From Providencia alcalifaciens (GTDB lineage: Bacteria > Pseudomonadota > Gammaproteobacteria > Enterobacterales > Enterobacteriaceae), in NCBI GenBank assembly GCA_025961275.1, contig JAOQNJ010000001.1:4423353-4487352 (forward strand): a stretch of DNA of 64,000 bases. Direction: 5' to 3'. Made by a program: the position numbers and the translations under genes. Positions 9,710-19,086 of this stretch are shown here, in pieces. Under the pieces are notes generated by a model. That model had not been told where the DNA came from, did no database searches, and was given only the letters and a program-made list of their open reading frames with translations. Position 1 is the first letter of the stretch. Every line of letters begins with the position of its first letter.

Positions 9710-10933
9710 CTATTTACTATTCAAAATGTCCTGGTGTAATTGTATGACTTGCTCGCAAAACTCAGTTGAGTTGATGTGATACGGACTCAAAATAAGTTTG
9801 CGCTTTTCTGTTGTTATAAGATTTTCAGTTAATGCCTCAATAAAGGCTTGGTCTGCTTGTGGATCCCAAAATGGGGCTCCCTCAATATCTAACGCAGAGA
9901 AACCAGCCGTTGGGATAATAAAACGCACTTCGCCTTCGCAGTGGTTAAGTTTCTCTGCTATCCAGCGGCCCATAAGTTGATTTTCTTCTTGTGTTGTTCG
10001 CATCAATGTCACTTGAGCATTGTGGTGATAAAATAGTCGATCACGGTAACGTTCAGGCACGCTTGATGGGCGGCCAAAATTAATCATATCCAGTGCGCCA
10101 CAAGAGAGCACACAAGGTGTTTCTGTTCGCGCTATCGCGCCAAAGCGATCGACATCACAAGCGAGAACACCATCAAAGAGATAATCGCAGACTTCAGTAG
10201 TGGTGATGTCTAATACTGAATGTAATAAACGACTATCAATCAGTTTTTCCATTGCCTTGCCGCCACTACCTGTCGCGTGAAAAACTAAGCAATCATATTG
10301 CTGATCTAGTTGTTCAGTAAGCTGTTGAACACAAGGTGTTGTAACGCCAAACATTGTCAGCGCAATGGCGGGTTTCAATGTTGTTTCAACGACATCTTCG
10401 CGATGAAAATAGACAGAGCCCGCAATTTGATTCGCTGCATTTTTAAGGATTTTACGTGAAATAATGTTAAGCCCAGACACATCAGTGACTGAGTACATCA
10501 TGGAAATATCGCTAGCACCGATATAGCCCGACACGTCACCCGAAGCCATAGTTGAGACCATTAACTTTGGAATACCAACAGGAAGAACCTGCATCGCGGG
10601 TGTAATTAATGCTGTACCACCTGAACCACCTAATCCCAAAATAGCTGCAACATCAGTTTGTGTCGCGAGATAGAGGCTAAATGCTTCCGCCATCGCTTCA
10701 ATTGCTTTGCCTCTATCACCACAGAAAACGGTATCTGCACCTGAAGGATGATAAGCTGCGACAGTTTGTGCGCTAACATCCGCATTTTTATTTAATTGTG
10801 TTGGGCGTGTTGTCAGGTCAACGGTACGTACAGATAAACCTGTATCTTTGATTAAATCGCTGACATAAAACAGTTCGGCACTTTTAGTATCTAAAGTGGT
10901 TGCTATATAGATATATCCCTGATGTTGCTTCAT
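9710..10933 (-). CDS. UPF0261 / Tm-1-like ATP-binding protein
   Basis: A 407-residue member of UPF0261, the family forming the N-terminal half of plant Tm-1, which binds ATP. It starts with the typical [15 protein letters not shown], followed by [16 protein letters not shown] and [20 protein letters not shown], and later [18 protein letters not shown], which resembles a second nucleotide-binding loop. The C-terminal [20 protein letters not shown] is also a family signature. AAGGA lies nine bases before the ATG. It is the first gene of a two-gene operon with the TIM-barrel protein and is divergent from a TetR regulator, with two palindromes just upstream. The function in bacteria is unknown; a catabolic or salvage role is a guess. 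Confidence 0.85.
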   Translation of the reverse strand: MKQHQGYIYIATTLDTKSAELFYVSDLIKDTGLSVRTVDLTTRPTQLNKNADVSAQTVAAYHPSGADTVFCGDRGKAIEAMAEAFSLYLATQTDVAAILGLGGSGGTALITPAMQVLPVGIPKLMVSTMASGDVSGYIGASDISMMYSVTDVSGLNIISRKILKNAANQIAGSVYFHREDVVETTLKPAIALTMFGVTTPCVQQLTEQLDQQYDCLVFHATGSGGKAMEKLIDSRLLHSVLDITTTEVCDYLFDGVLACDVDRFGAIARTETPCVLSCGALDMINFGRPSSVPERYRDRLFYHHNAQVTLMRTTQEENQLMGRWIAEKLNHCEGEVRFIIPTAGFSALDIEGAPFWDPQADQAFIEALTENLITTEKRKLILSPYHINSTEFCEQVIQLHQDILNSK

Positions 10934-10979
10934 CGGAAAATCCTTACAGGTTAGGTAGATGTTTATTTTCTCATCTTAA

Positions 10980-10995
10980 TGAGACTATAGTATCA
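10980..10995. promoter_or_regulatory. Candidate TetR operator 1
   Basis: Imperfect 16-bp palindrome TGAGACTATAGTATCA lying 47 bp before the UPF0261 start codon. It overlaps a plausible minus-strand -10 box (TACTAT). It shares the pattern TGAGAYTRYAGTMTCA with operator 2. Confidence 0.5.
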
Positions 10996-11013
10996 TTTGG
11001 TTTAAATATAAAA

Positions 11014-11029
11014 TGAGATTGCAGTCTCA
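11014..11029. promoter_or_regulatory. Candidate TetR operator 2
   Basis: Palindrome TGAGATTGCAGTCTCA, extended by A4/T4 flanks to perfect 9-base arms around a 6-base centre (11010-11033). It starts 34 bp from operator 1. Both lie in the divergent region between the UPF0261 operon and the TetR gene. Confidence 0.55.
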
Positions 11030-11282
11030 TTTTTTATTTTATTTAACACGCTGTGAAGGTGTTTACATTATCCTTTTGAAAAATATAATTATTTATTATT
11101 TTATGTGTTTTTTTATTTTAAATGAAATGTTACTTTTTTCAGATGTGAGCGAAGTAAAATTAAAATGAATCAAAGAGACGCTAGCCGCACAATTTGCAAA
11201 GTGTCATGATAGAATGCGCAATAGTAGTTTTCTGAGCGGGACGAAATTAGAGTAACAAAACGAAAGTAAGATGGGAGAGACA

Positions 11283-11915
11283 ATGCAATCAATGCATTCA
11301 AATCAAGAGTATAAGGGAACAAGGAAGCGAACCTATAACCTACTGGTTAACACAGCATTAGAACTATTTGAGAAAGGAGCCATGCCTTCAGTTTCTGAAC
11401 TTGCTATTGAGGCTGGCGTATCAAGAGCAACGGCATATCGATACTTTCCAACACAGAGTGATCTTATTGCCTCAACAGTTAATGCTAGCCTTGGGCCTAT
11501 TTTGACATGGCGACCGCGCAGCGAAAAAACGGAAGAGCGCATTGATGAACTATTAGTGTTTGCATTACCTCGTATGTTTGAACACGAAGGCGCACTGAGA
11601 GCAGCATTACAACTATCATTACAACAGTGGGCTCAAGGGCGTTCGCTAACACAAGACCCGAAAGAAAAACGACTAGAAAGGGGGAATCGCAAAGATATTT
11701 TGGCGATGGTAACTGAGCCGATGAAAGGCGAATACCCACAAGAAGTCATTGATAAAGTGATCAAAGCATTTTCAGTGATTTATGGTTCCGAAATATTTTT
11801 AGTGCTCAAAGATATTTGGAAGCAAGAAGACGCCGAAGTGATTGAATTAGCACAATGGATGGCAAAAGCGGTGATTAACCAAGCTGTTGCGGATAAAAAA
11901 TCCGAAGAGCTTTAA
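11283..11915 (+). CDS. TetR/AcrR family transcriptional regulator
   Basis: A 210-residue one-component repressor. The N-terminal DNA-binding domain is clear: LLVNTALELFEKG, then SVSELAIEAGVSRATAYRYFPTQSDLIA as the helix-turn-helix. The C-terminal ligand-binding part is all-helical with no recognised ligand motif. The ATG at 11283 follows GGGAG by five bases; an ATG at 11271 would add four residues and has a weaker site. It is divergent from the UPF0261/TIM-barrel operon, and the palindromes at 10980-10995 and 11014-11029 are its likely targets, so it probably controls that operon and perhaps itself. The inducer is unknown. Confidence 0.85.
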   Translation: MQSMHSNQEYKGTRKRTYNLLVNTALELFEKGAMPSVSELAIEAGVSRATAYRYFPTQSDLIASTVNASLGPILTWRPRSEKTEERIDELLVFALPRMFEHEGALRAALQLSLQQWAQGRSLTQDPKEKRLERGNRKDILAMVTEPMKGEYPQEVIDKVIKAFSVIYGSEIFLVLKDIWKQEDAEVIELAQWMAKAVINQAVADKKSEEL

Positions 11916-11950
11916 GCAAATACATGAATTAATCTAAGGTGTTAGAAAGG

Positions 11951-11988
11951 CGATAGGCCATAGATAATGGCAGATGACCTATCGTTTT
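11951..11988 (+). terminator. tetR-gene terminator
   Basis: CGATAGG at 11951-11957 pairs with CCTATCG at 11978-11984, with a weaker inner CAT/ATG stem, then TTTT. It lies 35 bp after the TetR stop codon, at a convergent junction with the GNAT gene. Confidence 0.6.
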
Positions 11989-11991
11989 CGG

Positions 11992-12402
11992 CTATAACTC
12001 TTTCATAAAATAATATTTTTCATGATGTATGGGGTATTCAATCAATGTTGAGAGAAGTTGATAACCTTGTTTTTCATAGAACGGCTTAGCTTGAAAGCTA
12101 AAAGTATCAACTTCTGCGTATTTAGCCCCTAGCTCTTTCGCTTTATTTTCCATCGCTTGTATTAACTGTGTGCCAACGCCTTCTGAACGAAGTGATTCAT
12201 CAAGCCAAAGATAATTAATCCTCAGCCAATTTCCAAGCGTTGATCTCGTAATTCCACCCAGTGTTTTGCCATCTTGTTCATAGAAAACGGCAATCGGTGT
12301 CAGAAAACTGTGATCAATAAATTGTGAATTGTAGGATCTTAATGACTGAAAAATATGGTCGATTTCTTCTTTTGATGGGGTTGTTGTGACTCGTATCGCC
12401 AT
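11992..12402 (-). CDS. GNAT family N-acetyltransferase
   Basis: A 136-residue acetyl-CoA-dependent acetyltransferase. The acetyl-CoA loop is visible as LRSEGVGTQLIQAMENKAKELG, in the usual place for motif A. The preceding strand GNWLRINYLWLDESLR and the terminal FYEKQGYQLLSTL segment complete the fold, and the length is that of a single GNAT domain. The substrate cannot be inferred. It is a monocistronic gene between the TetR gene (convergent) and an AbrB-family membrane protein (divergent). Confidence 0.8.
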   Translation of the reverse strand: MAIRVTTTPSKEEIDHIFQSLRSYNSQFIDHSFLTPIAVFYEQDGKTLGGITRSTLGNWLRINYLWLDESLRSEGVGTQLIQAMENKAKELGAKYAEVDTFSFQAKPFYEKQGYQLLSTLIEYPIHHEKYYFMKEL

Positions 12403-12556
12403 GATTTTTATCCTATTGAAAAATATTAACGTTATTAAATACCGTGCAATAATTACTACTGTAATTATTTAATGAAATCAACAGATTTAGCGGATAGTAT
12501 AAAGATTACATGTCAATCGACGCTTGAAGTACTCCCACTGTGGTAGGGTTTTTACA

Positions 12557-13600
12557 ATGATACGATTATTGAAGATGGGTTTAGGCATTGCCATTTGTGC
12601 CCTAATTGGTGGAACGCTCACCTACCTCGGCATCCCGCTTGCTCTGATGTTTGGTCCTATCTTCGCTGTTATCATTTTTCACCGCTTTAATATCCAGTTA
12701 GCTATTCCAAAATATACCCTGACCTTTGTGCAAATCTCGTTAGGGACTTTAGTGGGATTAATGTTTAATCAAGTGTCATTAGGGCAGGCAGAAAATCTTT
12801 TTTTATTATTGCTGATGCTGGTGGTGTGTTTAGCGGTACAGTTTTCATTTAGCTACTTTTGGTTTCATCACAAAGTCGGGTGGACAAAGCAAGAAGCGAT
12901 GCTCGGTTCTGTCCCCGGCGCAATGGCGGCAATACTCGCTTTAGTTGATCACACGCACGCACCACCGCAAAAAATTGTTATTTCACATACTATTCGCTTA
13001 ATTATTCTGATCTTCCTTGCCGGTATTGTGGTTGGTAGCGACGGCGATCCGCAACCGTTGATCGAATTCCCTTCTTTATCGTTTGAAGCGACCTTTTGGT
13101 TGATTGTGATTGTGTTAATTGGTTTAGGGGCAGGATTAGCATTACAGCGCGTGCGTATTCCTGCCCCCTTTATGTTGACGTCTTTGGCCGCAGCGACGGT
13201 AATTCAAAGTTGGGTGGATGTTCAAATCAACTTTCCAATTATGATCACTGAGCTGAGCATGGTGTTGATTGGTATGAATATTGGGAATCATTTTGTCGTG
13301 TTCCCACTGGCTTCACTGATCAAAAATATCTATTCATCTGCTCAAGTTATTATCATCAATATTATTCTGACATTCATAATTACCGTATTTGCCTCGTGGC
13401 TTACGGGTTATCCGATCTCTTTGTTATTACTCGCTTGGGTGCCGGGAAGTATGGAAGCAATGACATTCGCTGCAATTGCAATGAACCTCGATGCAGGGTT
13501 TGTGATGTCAAATCACATTATCAGAATGGTGATTATTCAAAGTATTCCATCGATAGCGCTATTTGTGCAGGAAAGGCGAACAAGAAAAAGTGATAAATGA
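12557..13600 (+). CDS. AbrB family membrane protein (putative AmoA-like transporter)
   Basis: A 347-residue integral membrane protein of the family annotated AbrB / putative ammonia monooxygenase (Pfam AbrB, unrelated to the Bacillus DNA-binding AbrB). It has two similar halves, each with the pattern of a hydrophobic helix followed by a conserved PGAM-like loop: AMLGSVPGAMAAILALVDHT in the first half and LLLAWVPGSMEAMTFAAIAM in the second. The first helix GLGIAICALIGGTLTYLGIP is also typical. AGGG precedes the ATG at 12557; an ATG 18 bases downstream is possible. The transported substrate is unknown. Confidence 0.75.
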   Translation: MIRLLKMGLGIAICALIGGTLTYLGIPLALMFGPIFAVIIFHRFNIQLAIPKYTLTFVQISLGTLVGLMFNQVSLGQAENLFLLLLMLVVCLAVQFSFSYFWFHHKVGWTKQEAMLGSVPGAMAAILALVDHTHAPPQKIVISHTIRLIILIFLAGIVVGSDGDPQPLIEFPSLSFEATFWLIVIVLIGLGAGLALQRVRIPAPFMLTSLAAATVIQSWVDVQINFPIMITELSMVLIGMNIGNHFVVFPLASLIKNIYSSAQVIIINIILTFIITVFASWLTGYPISLLLLAWVPGSMEAMTFAAIAMNLDAGFVMSNHIIRMVIIQSIPSIALFVQERRTRKSDK

Positions 13601-13625
13601 AAGATAGGGCAGTAGTAGATTACTG

Positions 13626-13645
13626 ACTCCCCTGATGAGGGGAGT
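13626..13645. terminator. Hairpin between convergent AbrB-family gene and yacC
   Basis: Perfect 8-bp stem ACTCCCCT / AGGGGAGT with loop GATG. There is no strong T run on either side, so it is a weak or factor-assisted bidirectional terminator. Confidence 0.45.
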
Positions 13646-13655
13646 TACTTCAATA

Positions 13656-14003
13656 TTATTTGACGTAAGCCAATAACCCTAATGAATCTCGGGCGAGAGA
13701 TTGGCATTTAAATTCCTGTGGAAGCGGGATCCCTTTAAGATCATTGTAACTTTCTTTGTTGAGCATTGTCATTTTATGCGAGTCATAATCCTCAAGGCCC
13801 CAATGATTACTACGGGCAAAGTAGATAATCGCTCGTTCAATTTCTCGATCAGGCAGTTGTGAGTAGCCACAGTCATATTTCAAGTAGATAAAAACTGCCG
13901 TCAGATCAGCGAGATCTTCTGCTTCATTAGGCGTTAATGCTTTGGCAGAGTGGGTTATTCCTAACAACGTAATGAGGTAAAAAATTACAGTAAATTTGCG
14001 CAT
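13656..14003 (-). CDS. yacC: YacC family secreted protein (PulS/OutS pilotin-like)
   Basis: A 115-residue exported protein with a clear signal peptide (MRKFTVIFYLITLLGITHSAKA). The mature part LTPNEAEDLADLTAVFIYLKYDCGYSQ and the end SLARDSLGLLAYVK match E. coli YacC, a relative of the type II secretion pilotins PulS/OutS. Two Cys residues, in DCGY and FKCQ, probably form the family disulfide. No other type II secretion genes are in the window, so a secretin-related role is uncertain. In E. coli yacC is a near neighbour of cueO, as here, which supports the identification. Confidence 0.8.
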   Translation of the reverse strand: MRKFTVIFYLITLLGITHSAKALTPNEAEDLADLTAVFIYLKYDCGYSQLPDREIERAIIYFARSNHWGLEDYDSHKMTMLNKESYNDLKGIPLPQEFKCQSLARDSLGLLAYVK

Positions 14004-14117
14004 TCAATATTCTATCTGTTTTTTAAGTCGAGTAACGTTAACATAACAATGGAATGGTTAGTCAAGTCTATTTTTCTTAAAGTCACATATTATACCCGCA
14101 ATAATATTAGGGTTTTC

Positions 14118-14148
14118 TTGACCTTCCTGTAAGGGGAAGCTTTATAAT
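14118..14148 (+). promoter_or_regulatory. CueR-type copper-responsive promoter of cueO
   Basis: TTGACC (-35) and a perfect TATAAT (-10) are separated by 19 bp, the long spacer of MerR-family promoters. The spacer, with the end of the -35 box, forms the dyad ACCTTCC-TGTAAGG-GGAAGCT, close to the CueR operator half-sites of E. coli copA and cueO. It lies 58 bp upstream of the cueO start. Copper induction through a CueR encoded elsewhere is inferred. Confidence 0.85.
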
Positions 14149-14205
14149 TTTAGTTAATACCTCGTATACCGTTTTATTAATTTGATAATAAAAGGAAGGT
14201 TATCA

Positions 14206-15840
14206 ATGTTACGCCGAGATTTTATTAAATTAAGTACTATCGCCTACGCCGCCAGCGCTTTACCGCTTTGGAGTCGTATCGCAGTTGCTGCAGAAAATTA
14301 TCCTACTTTAGCCATCCCCCCTCTGATTGAGCCCGATGCTCAAGGTCAAATTCAGCTAGCGATTAAACAAGGTACCTCTCAATTTGTTCCGGGTAAACAA
14401 ACCACGACATGGGGATATAATGGTGATCTGCTAGGCCCAGCGCTGAGCTTAAAAAATGGCCAAAGTGTCAATATTAATATTGTTAATCAATTACCGGAAG
14501 AGACAACCGTACATTGGCATGGCCTTGAAATTTCAGGGGAGCAAGATGGGGGCCCGCAAGCGATTATTCGACCAAAGGAAAGTCGTAAAGTCAATTTTAC
14601 CATCAACCAGCCTGAAGCAACTTGCTGGTTCCATCCTCATACACATGGAATAACCGGTTATCAGGTTGCAATGGGACTCGCAGGGCTGGTTATTATCAAA
14701 GATGATGAAAGCAATAAACATGGCTTACCCAATACATGGGGAGTTGATGATATTCCGGTAATTTTACAGGATAAACGTCTAAAAGACGATGGTCAGATTG
14801 ACTATCAGTTGGATGTGATGACGGCGGCAGTGGGTTGGTTTGGTGACCTCATGCTGACTAATGGTGCGGTATTCCCTAAACACGTTGCACCAAAAGGCTG
14901 GCTACGTTTGAGGCTTCTCAATGGCTGCAATGCTCGCAGTTTGAATATCTCCACCAGTGATGGGCGCAAAATGTATGTGGTGGCGAGCGATGGTGGATTA
15001 TTAGCGGAACTTATTGCGGTTACTGAACTGCCGATTTTGATGGGTGAACGTTTTGAAGTCCTTATCGATGCTTCTGATGGTCACTCTTTTGATCTAGTCA
15101 CATTACCTGTCAACCAAATGGGTATGACAATTGCGCCATTTAATCAACCATTGCCGGTGTTACACATTGAAACCACTATTAGCACAGGCGTTGGTGAGTT
15201 TCCTTCCCTATTAGCGGCAATCCCAGCTATCCCATCAGTGAAGGGACTTAATCGTCGTCGATTCCATTTGATGATGGATATGCGCTTGGATATGCAAGGC
15301 ATGATGATGCTTCGTGAGCGCTATGGTGATCAAGCTATGGGTAATATGGGTGGACATGGCGCGATGATGGGCGGGCACATGATGTCTAATAGTGAAGGTG
15401 GTGGCATGGGCATGATGAAGCATGGCAATATGGACCACGGTAAAATGGCAGGCATGCCAAGTGCTAACGCTGGTACTGATGTGAATCAGTTGGATATCCA
15501 TAATGCGAATACTATCAATGGCCAAGTATTCTCAATGACAGAAGCCGCTTTTGATGCGCCAATGAATCGCCAAGAAGTATGGGTGATCTCTGGTCGTGGC
15601 GATATGATGTTACACCCATTCCATGTGCACGGTACCCGTTTCCGTATCCTGAAAGAGAACGGTAAACCAGTGGAACCTCACAGACAAGGCTGGAAAGATA
15701 TCGTTAAAGTCGAAGGTCAAGTCAGTGAAGTGTTGGTGGAGTTTAAACATCCAGCCACGAAGCAGCATCCGTATATGGCGCATTGCCATCTGTTAGAGCA
15801 TGAGGATACGGGGATGATGATGGGGTTTACGGTGAGCTAG
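14206..15840 (+). CDS. cueO: Multicopper oxidase CueO (cuprous oxidase)
   Basis: Periplasmic laccase-like enzyme that oxidises Cu(I) to Cu(II) for copper tolerance. The 544-residue protein starts with a Tat signal ([10 protein letters not shown]), consistent with export after copper loading. The copper ligands are visible: HWHG and WFHPHTHG in the N-terminal domain, then HPFHVHG and [15 protein letters not shown] in the C-terminal domain. A Met/His-rich insert around residues 360-430 (repeated GHMM, MGMMKHG, MDHGKM) is the substrate-copper gate typical of CueO. AAGGAAGG precedes the ATG at 14206. Its CueR-type promoter lies immediately upstream, and an ERIC element begins at the base after its stop codon. 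Confidence 0.95.
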   Translation: MLRRDFIKLSTIAYAASALPLWSRIAVAAENYPTLAIPPLIEPDAQGQIQLAIKQGTSQFVPGKQTTTWGYNGDLLGPALSLKNGQSVNINIVNQLPEETTVHWHGLEISGEQDGGPQAIIRPKESRKVNFTINQPEATCWFHPHTHGITGYQVAMGLAGLVIIKDDESNKHGLPNTWGVDDIPVILQDKRLKDDGQIDYQLDVMTAAVGWFGDLMLTNGAVFPKHVAPKGWLRLRLLNGCNARSLNISTSDGRKMYVVASDGGLLAELIAVTELPILMGERFEVLIDASDGHSFDLVTLPVNQMGMTIAPFNQPLPVLHIETTISTGVGEFPSLLAAIPAIPSVKGLNRRRFHLMMDMRLDMQGMMMLRERYGDQAMGNMGGHGAMMGGHMMSNSEGGGMGMMKHGNMDHGKMAGMPSANAGTDVNQLDIHNANTINGQVFSMTEAAFDAPMNRQEVWVISGRGDMMLHPFHVHGTRFRILKENGKPVEPHRQGWKDIVKVEGQVSEVLVEFKHPATKQHPYMAHCHLLEHEDTGMMMGFTVS

Positions 15841-15963
15841 TATCCGTCTTACTTTGAGTTATATCGTTGTTGGCCGCACTTAGCTACTCGGGTCACATAC
15901 CCATGTATGCTCCCCGAGATATCTTCGTTTGCCGCCTAGATATAACTCGAATTATTTAGGGTA
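15841..15963. repeat. ERIC element (single copy)
   Basis: About 123 bp with the ERIC plan: left end TATCCGTCTTACTTTGAG, core GTCACATACCCATGTATGCTCC, right end TAACTCGAATTATTTAGGGTA. It starts at the base right after the cueO stop codon and may therefore form the 3' end of the cueO transcript. Confidence 0.8.
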
Positions 15964-16014
15964 CGAATGGGGATCTATATCTTAGATAATTAAGCATAAA
16001 TTCTGATTATGTTG

Positions 16015-16040
16015 TGTCCACTTCCCCCTAAAATGAGACA
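16015..16040. repeat. 26-bp TGT...ACA segment, possible insertion-sequence end
   Basis: A 26-bp stretch that begins TGTCCACTTCC and ends AAAATGAGACA, like a terminal repeat of some IS3-type elements. A second GTGTCC occurs at 16101-16106, where the truncated kdpD frame ends. No transposase frame is present, so this would at most be a remnant. Confidence 0.25.
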
Positions 16041-16105
16041 GCTATAATTATTTTTTCGTCATTTAACATCTGAATAGTTGGATTATATTCCATTACTAAG
16101 GTGTC

Positions 16106-18412
16106 CTATTTGATTAAAGCAGAATATTTCAATGTGTAGTCAAGTGTTCGTACAGCACTTCCCGTAATCTCTTCTAATGATTGCCACTCCAAATTAGGTT
16201 GGATCCCTCCAGATTGCAATCTTGCCATATCCAGTAAATTATTGACCAAACGAGAGGTACTTAATACCTGTTGACGCATTTTGCTCACTTGTTCAGTATA
16301 ACGGGAATTTTCCGCACTGAGATCTAGCATTAAGATTTCTGTTTGTCCAAACAAGATGGTTAACGGCGTTTTAAGATCATGTGAAAGTGCAGCTAACAAT
16401 GAATTTCGTAATTGTTCCCGCTCGATATCTAATTTTGCTGTTTCTGCTTGCTTCGTCAATTGTAAACGAGCAAGTGCACTCGCAATCAACCCAGTAAAAG
16501 TTTGTAACATACGTTGCTGTTCTGGGATAAGCAGCTGACGTATATTACTCGGTTCAATGGCAAGAACGGCAATTGTTTGGTCTGCTGTCGTAATAGGTTG
16601 GAGTTGATAAGGTACGCTTGGTAATGTATCAGTTCCTGCTCCTGCGGGTTGACGTTTCTCAAAACTCCATTTAGCGATAGCCTGATCGATTTGCATTGGG
16701 CTATAGCCCTCACAGACTAAAGGAGACAGCTTACTGTTGTCATCGGGTAACAATAAGCAAGTTTTTGCTTGAAATGCATTATTAATAAAATGGTAACCTG
16801 TTTTACCCACATCTTGCTCTGTAAGTGCTTGGCTTAATTTTTTGGTCATTTCATACAAATGTCGAGTTCGTTGTTCACGATAACTGGCAATTCTGGCTTG
16901 ATATCTCATTCCTGCAGTCAAATTCCCTACCACTACGCCGACAATTAACATGACGGTAAACGTCACTAAATATTGCATGTCCATAATGGCGAGAGAAAAA
17001 TGTGGTTGAACAAAGAATAAATCAAAGCTGATGACGTTAATCAATGCAGCGAATATGGAAGGGCGGCGGCCATAAAATAGTGCAACTAACACAACGCCGA
17101 GCAAATAGAGAGTAACTAGATTAGCTTTATCTAATGCAAGTAAAAAAGTATGAGAAAACAAAGTAATGACTGCACACATCACAATAGCCATCAAAAAACC
17201 ATTTACATCTGTTCGCCATTTTTCGGAAAAAGGCTTACGTTCTAGGTCTTTCTCACAATCATTTTTTTCTTCGAGTGTCACAATCACTAAATCTAAGTCG
17301 GGGCCTAATTCACCCAGTCGTTCAGCAAAGCTACTTCTTGGATTAAAAATCCACCATTTACGCCGTTTAATTCGACGACCAACCAATATTTTTCCGAGAT
17401 TATGCTCTCGTGCATAACGCAAAATGGCTTTTTCTTCTATTGGATCAGATAACGTTGCTGTTTCAGCCCCTAAATCTTGGGCTAGACGCAATACCTTGAG
17501 AATCGCTCTGCGGTGGCCTTCGGGTAGTCCATGTAACTTTGGTGTTTCAACATAAACCGCATGCCAAACGGAACCGAGCTTTGCTGCTAACCTAGCAGCG
17601 GCACGTACCAATTTTTCATTACCTCTATTGTGACCTATACATAATAGTAAGCCATCACGAGTGTGCCATACCGGGGCCAGCCCTTTACCATCACGAAACT
17701 CACGCATTTGCCCATCAACACGATCTGCCGTCCGGCGCAAGGCGAGTTCACGTAGCGCAATTAAATTTCCTTTACGAAAAAAATGTTCAATTGCCCGTTC
17801 TGCTTGACCTGGAATGTATACCTTGCCTTCTTTTAAGCGTTGACGTAAATCATCGGGCGGTAGATCCACTAATACGATTTTATCGGCATCATCAAAAATA
17901 TGATCAGGCACGGTTTCGCGAACACGGATCCCCGTAATACTTCCAACCACATCATTTAAGCTTTCAATATGTTGCACATTAATTGTTGTTAAAACATCGA
18001 TCCCAGCATCCAGTAATTCTTCGACATCTTGCCAACGTTTAGGGTGACGACTTCCTGTCGGATTACTAAATGCTAGTTCATCCATTAAAATGATGGCTGG
18101 ATGTCTAGCAATAGCTGCATCAATATCAAACGCATGTTGTACTCGACGCGCACGATTATGTAGACGGCGAGGTGGAAGCTGAGTTAAGCCTTCGAGTAAT
18201 GCGGCGGTTTCTTCTCTTTCATGAGTCTCAACAACACCAACCAAGACATCGAGTCCTTGGGTTCGCAAGCGTTGAGCCTCTTGAAGCATGGCATAGGTTT
18301 TTCCGACACCAGCACAAGCACCGAAAAATATTTTGAGTTTACCTCGTCCACAATCATTGGCTTTAGCCAATAGATCGTCTGGATTTGGACGAACGAGATC
18401 ATTATTATTCAT
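16106..18412 (-). pseudogene. kdpD: Sensor kinase KdpD, truncated (no ATPase domain)
   Basis: Potassium/turgor sensor histidine kinase. The 768-residue frame has the KdpD N-terminal domain with Walker A FGACAGVGKT, a Usp-like segment, four membrane helices (around VNGFLMAIVMCAVITLFS and on), a GAF-like region and the HisKA helix ALSHDLKTPLTILFGQTEIL. It stops soon after SLEEITGSA. The family length is about 894 residues, so the HATPase_c domain is missing and autophosphorylation should be impossible. The last residues (DYTLKYSALIK) do not look like KdpD and come from foreign sequence at the break. GAGG precedes the ATG. kdpE, normally overlapping the kdpD end, is absent; an ERIC element and a possible insertion-sequence end lie there instead. 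Confidence 0.85.
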
Positions 18413-18474
18413 AACAAACCTCAGTGAGTAGAGTTATAACCGCCATACTGTGAACTATTAACTATGCATGCGGT

Positions 18475-19086
18475 TTAAACCTGCATGCATATTGAGTTAT
18501 TTGAGGTGTTAGCCTGTTGCTGATAGTCATCTAGCGTGATGTTGAGTTGTAACACATTAACAACGGGTTCACCTAGAAAGGCGAACAATGGTTGCTGTGT
18601 TTGCGCAATGATCAGTGATTTTACATCTTCTGGTGAAATCTGTCTGTTTTTGGCGATACGGGGCACTTGATAGAGCGCGGCTTCAACCGACATATTCGGA
18701 TCTAAACCACTGGCCGATGAGGTTAATAAATCAACAGGAATAATTTTTCCTGCATCAGGATTTTGTTTCTTAAGCTGCTCACTACGCTCTGCAAAAGTCT
18801 GACTTAATAGTGGATTGCTAATCGCAAGGTTACTACTACCAGATGATAGGGCATTATAAGGATGTTCAGCTGTGACCGATGGACGCCCTAAAAAGTAACG
18901 TTCAGATTGATAATTCTGACCAATCAAAGATGAACCTATCACGTAATCATTTTTTTGGATCAGCGAGCCAGCAGCTTGCCAAGAAAATAAAATATTGGCT
19001 AATCCTGTGACGAATAAAGGATAAGCCACACCCGTTATAATTGTTAATAAGATAATCATAACCAGTGATGAACGAAGCGTATTCAT
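18475..19086 (-). CDS. kdpC: Potassium-transporting ATPase subunit KdpC
   Basis: Membrane-anchored accessory subunit of the KdpFABC high-affinity K+ pump. The 203-residue product has one N-terminal membrane helix ([21 protein letters not shown]) and the periplasmic domain with [33 protein letters not shown] and [21 protein letters not shown], all family signatures. The ATG at 19086 follows AAGGAA. It appears intact, but the subunits before it are broken, so it may have no partner. With the normal kdpB stop at 19097-19099 the genes would be 10 bp apart; the frameshifted kdpB frame instead overlaps kdpC by four bases. Confidence 0.9.
   Translation of the reverse strand: MNTLRSSLVMIILLTIITGVAYPLFVTGLANILFSWQAAGSLIQKNDYVIGSSLIGQNYQSERYFLGRPSVTAEHPYNALSSGSSNLAISNPLLSQTFAERSEQLKKQNPDAGKIIPVDLLTSSASGLDPNMSVEAALYQVPRIAKNRQISPEDVKSLIIAQTQQPLFAFLGEPVVNVLQLNITLDDYQQQANTSNNSICMQV

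Noticed and set aside
15235-15525. His-rich minus-strand frame inside cueO
   Set aside because: It is the antisense of the Met-rich insert of CueO (ATG codons read as CAT) with no ribosome site.
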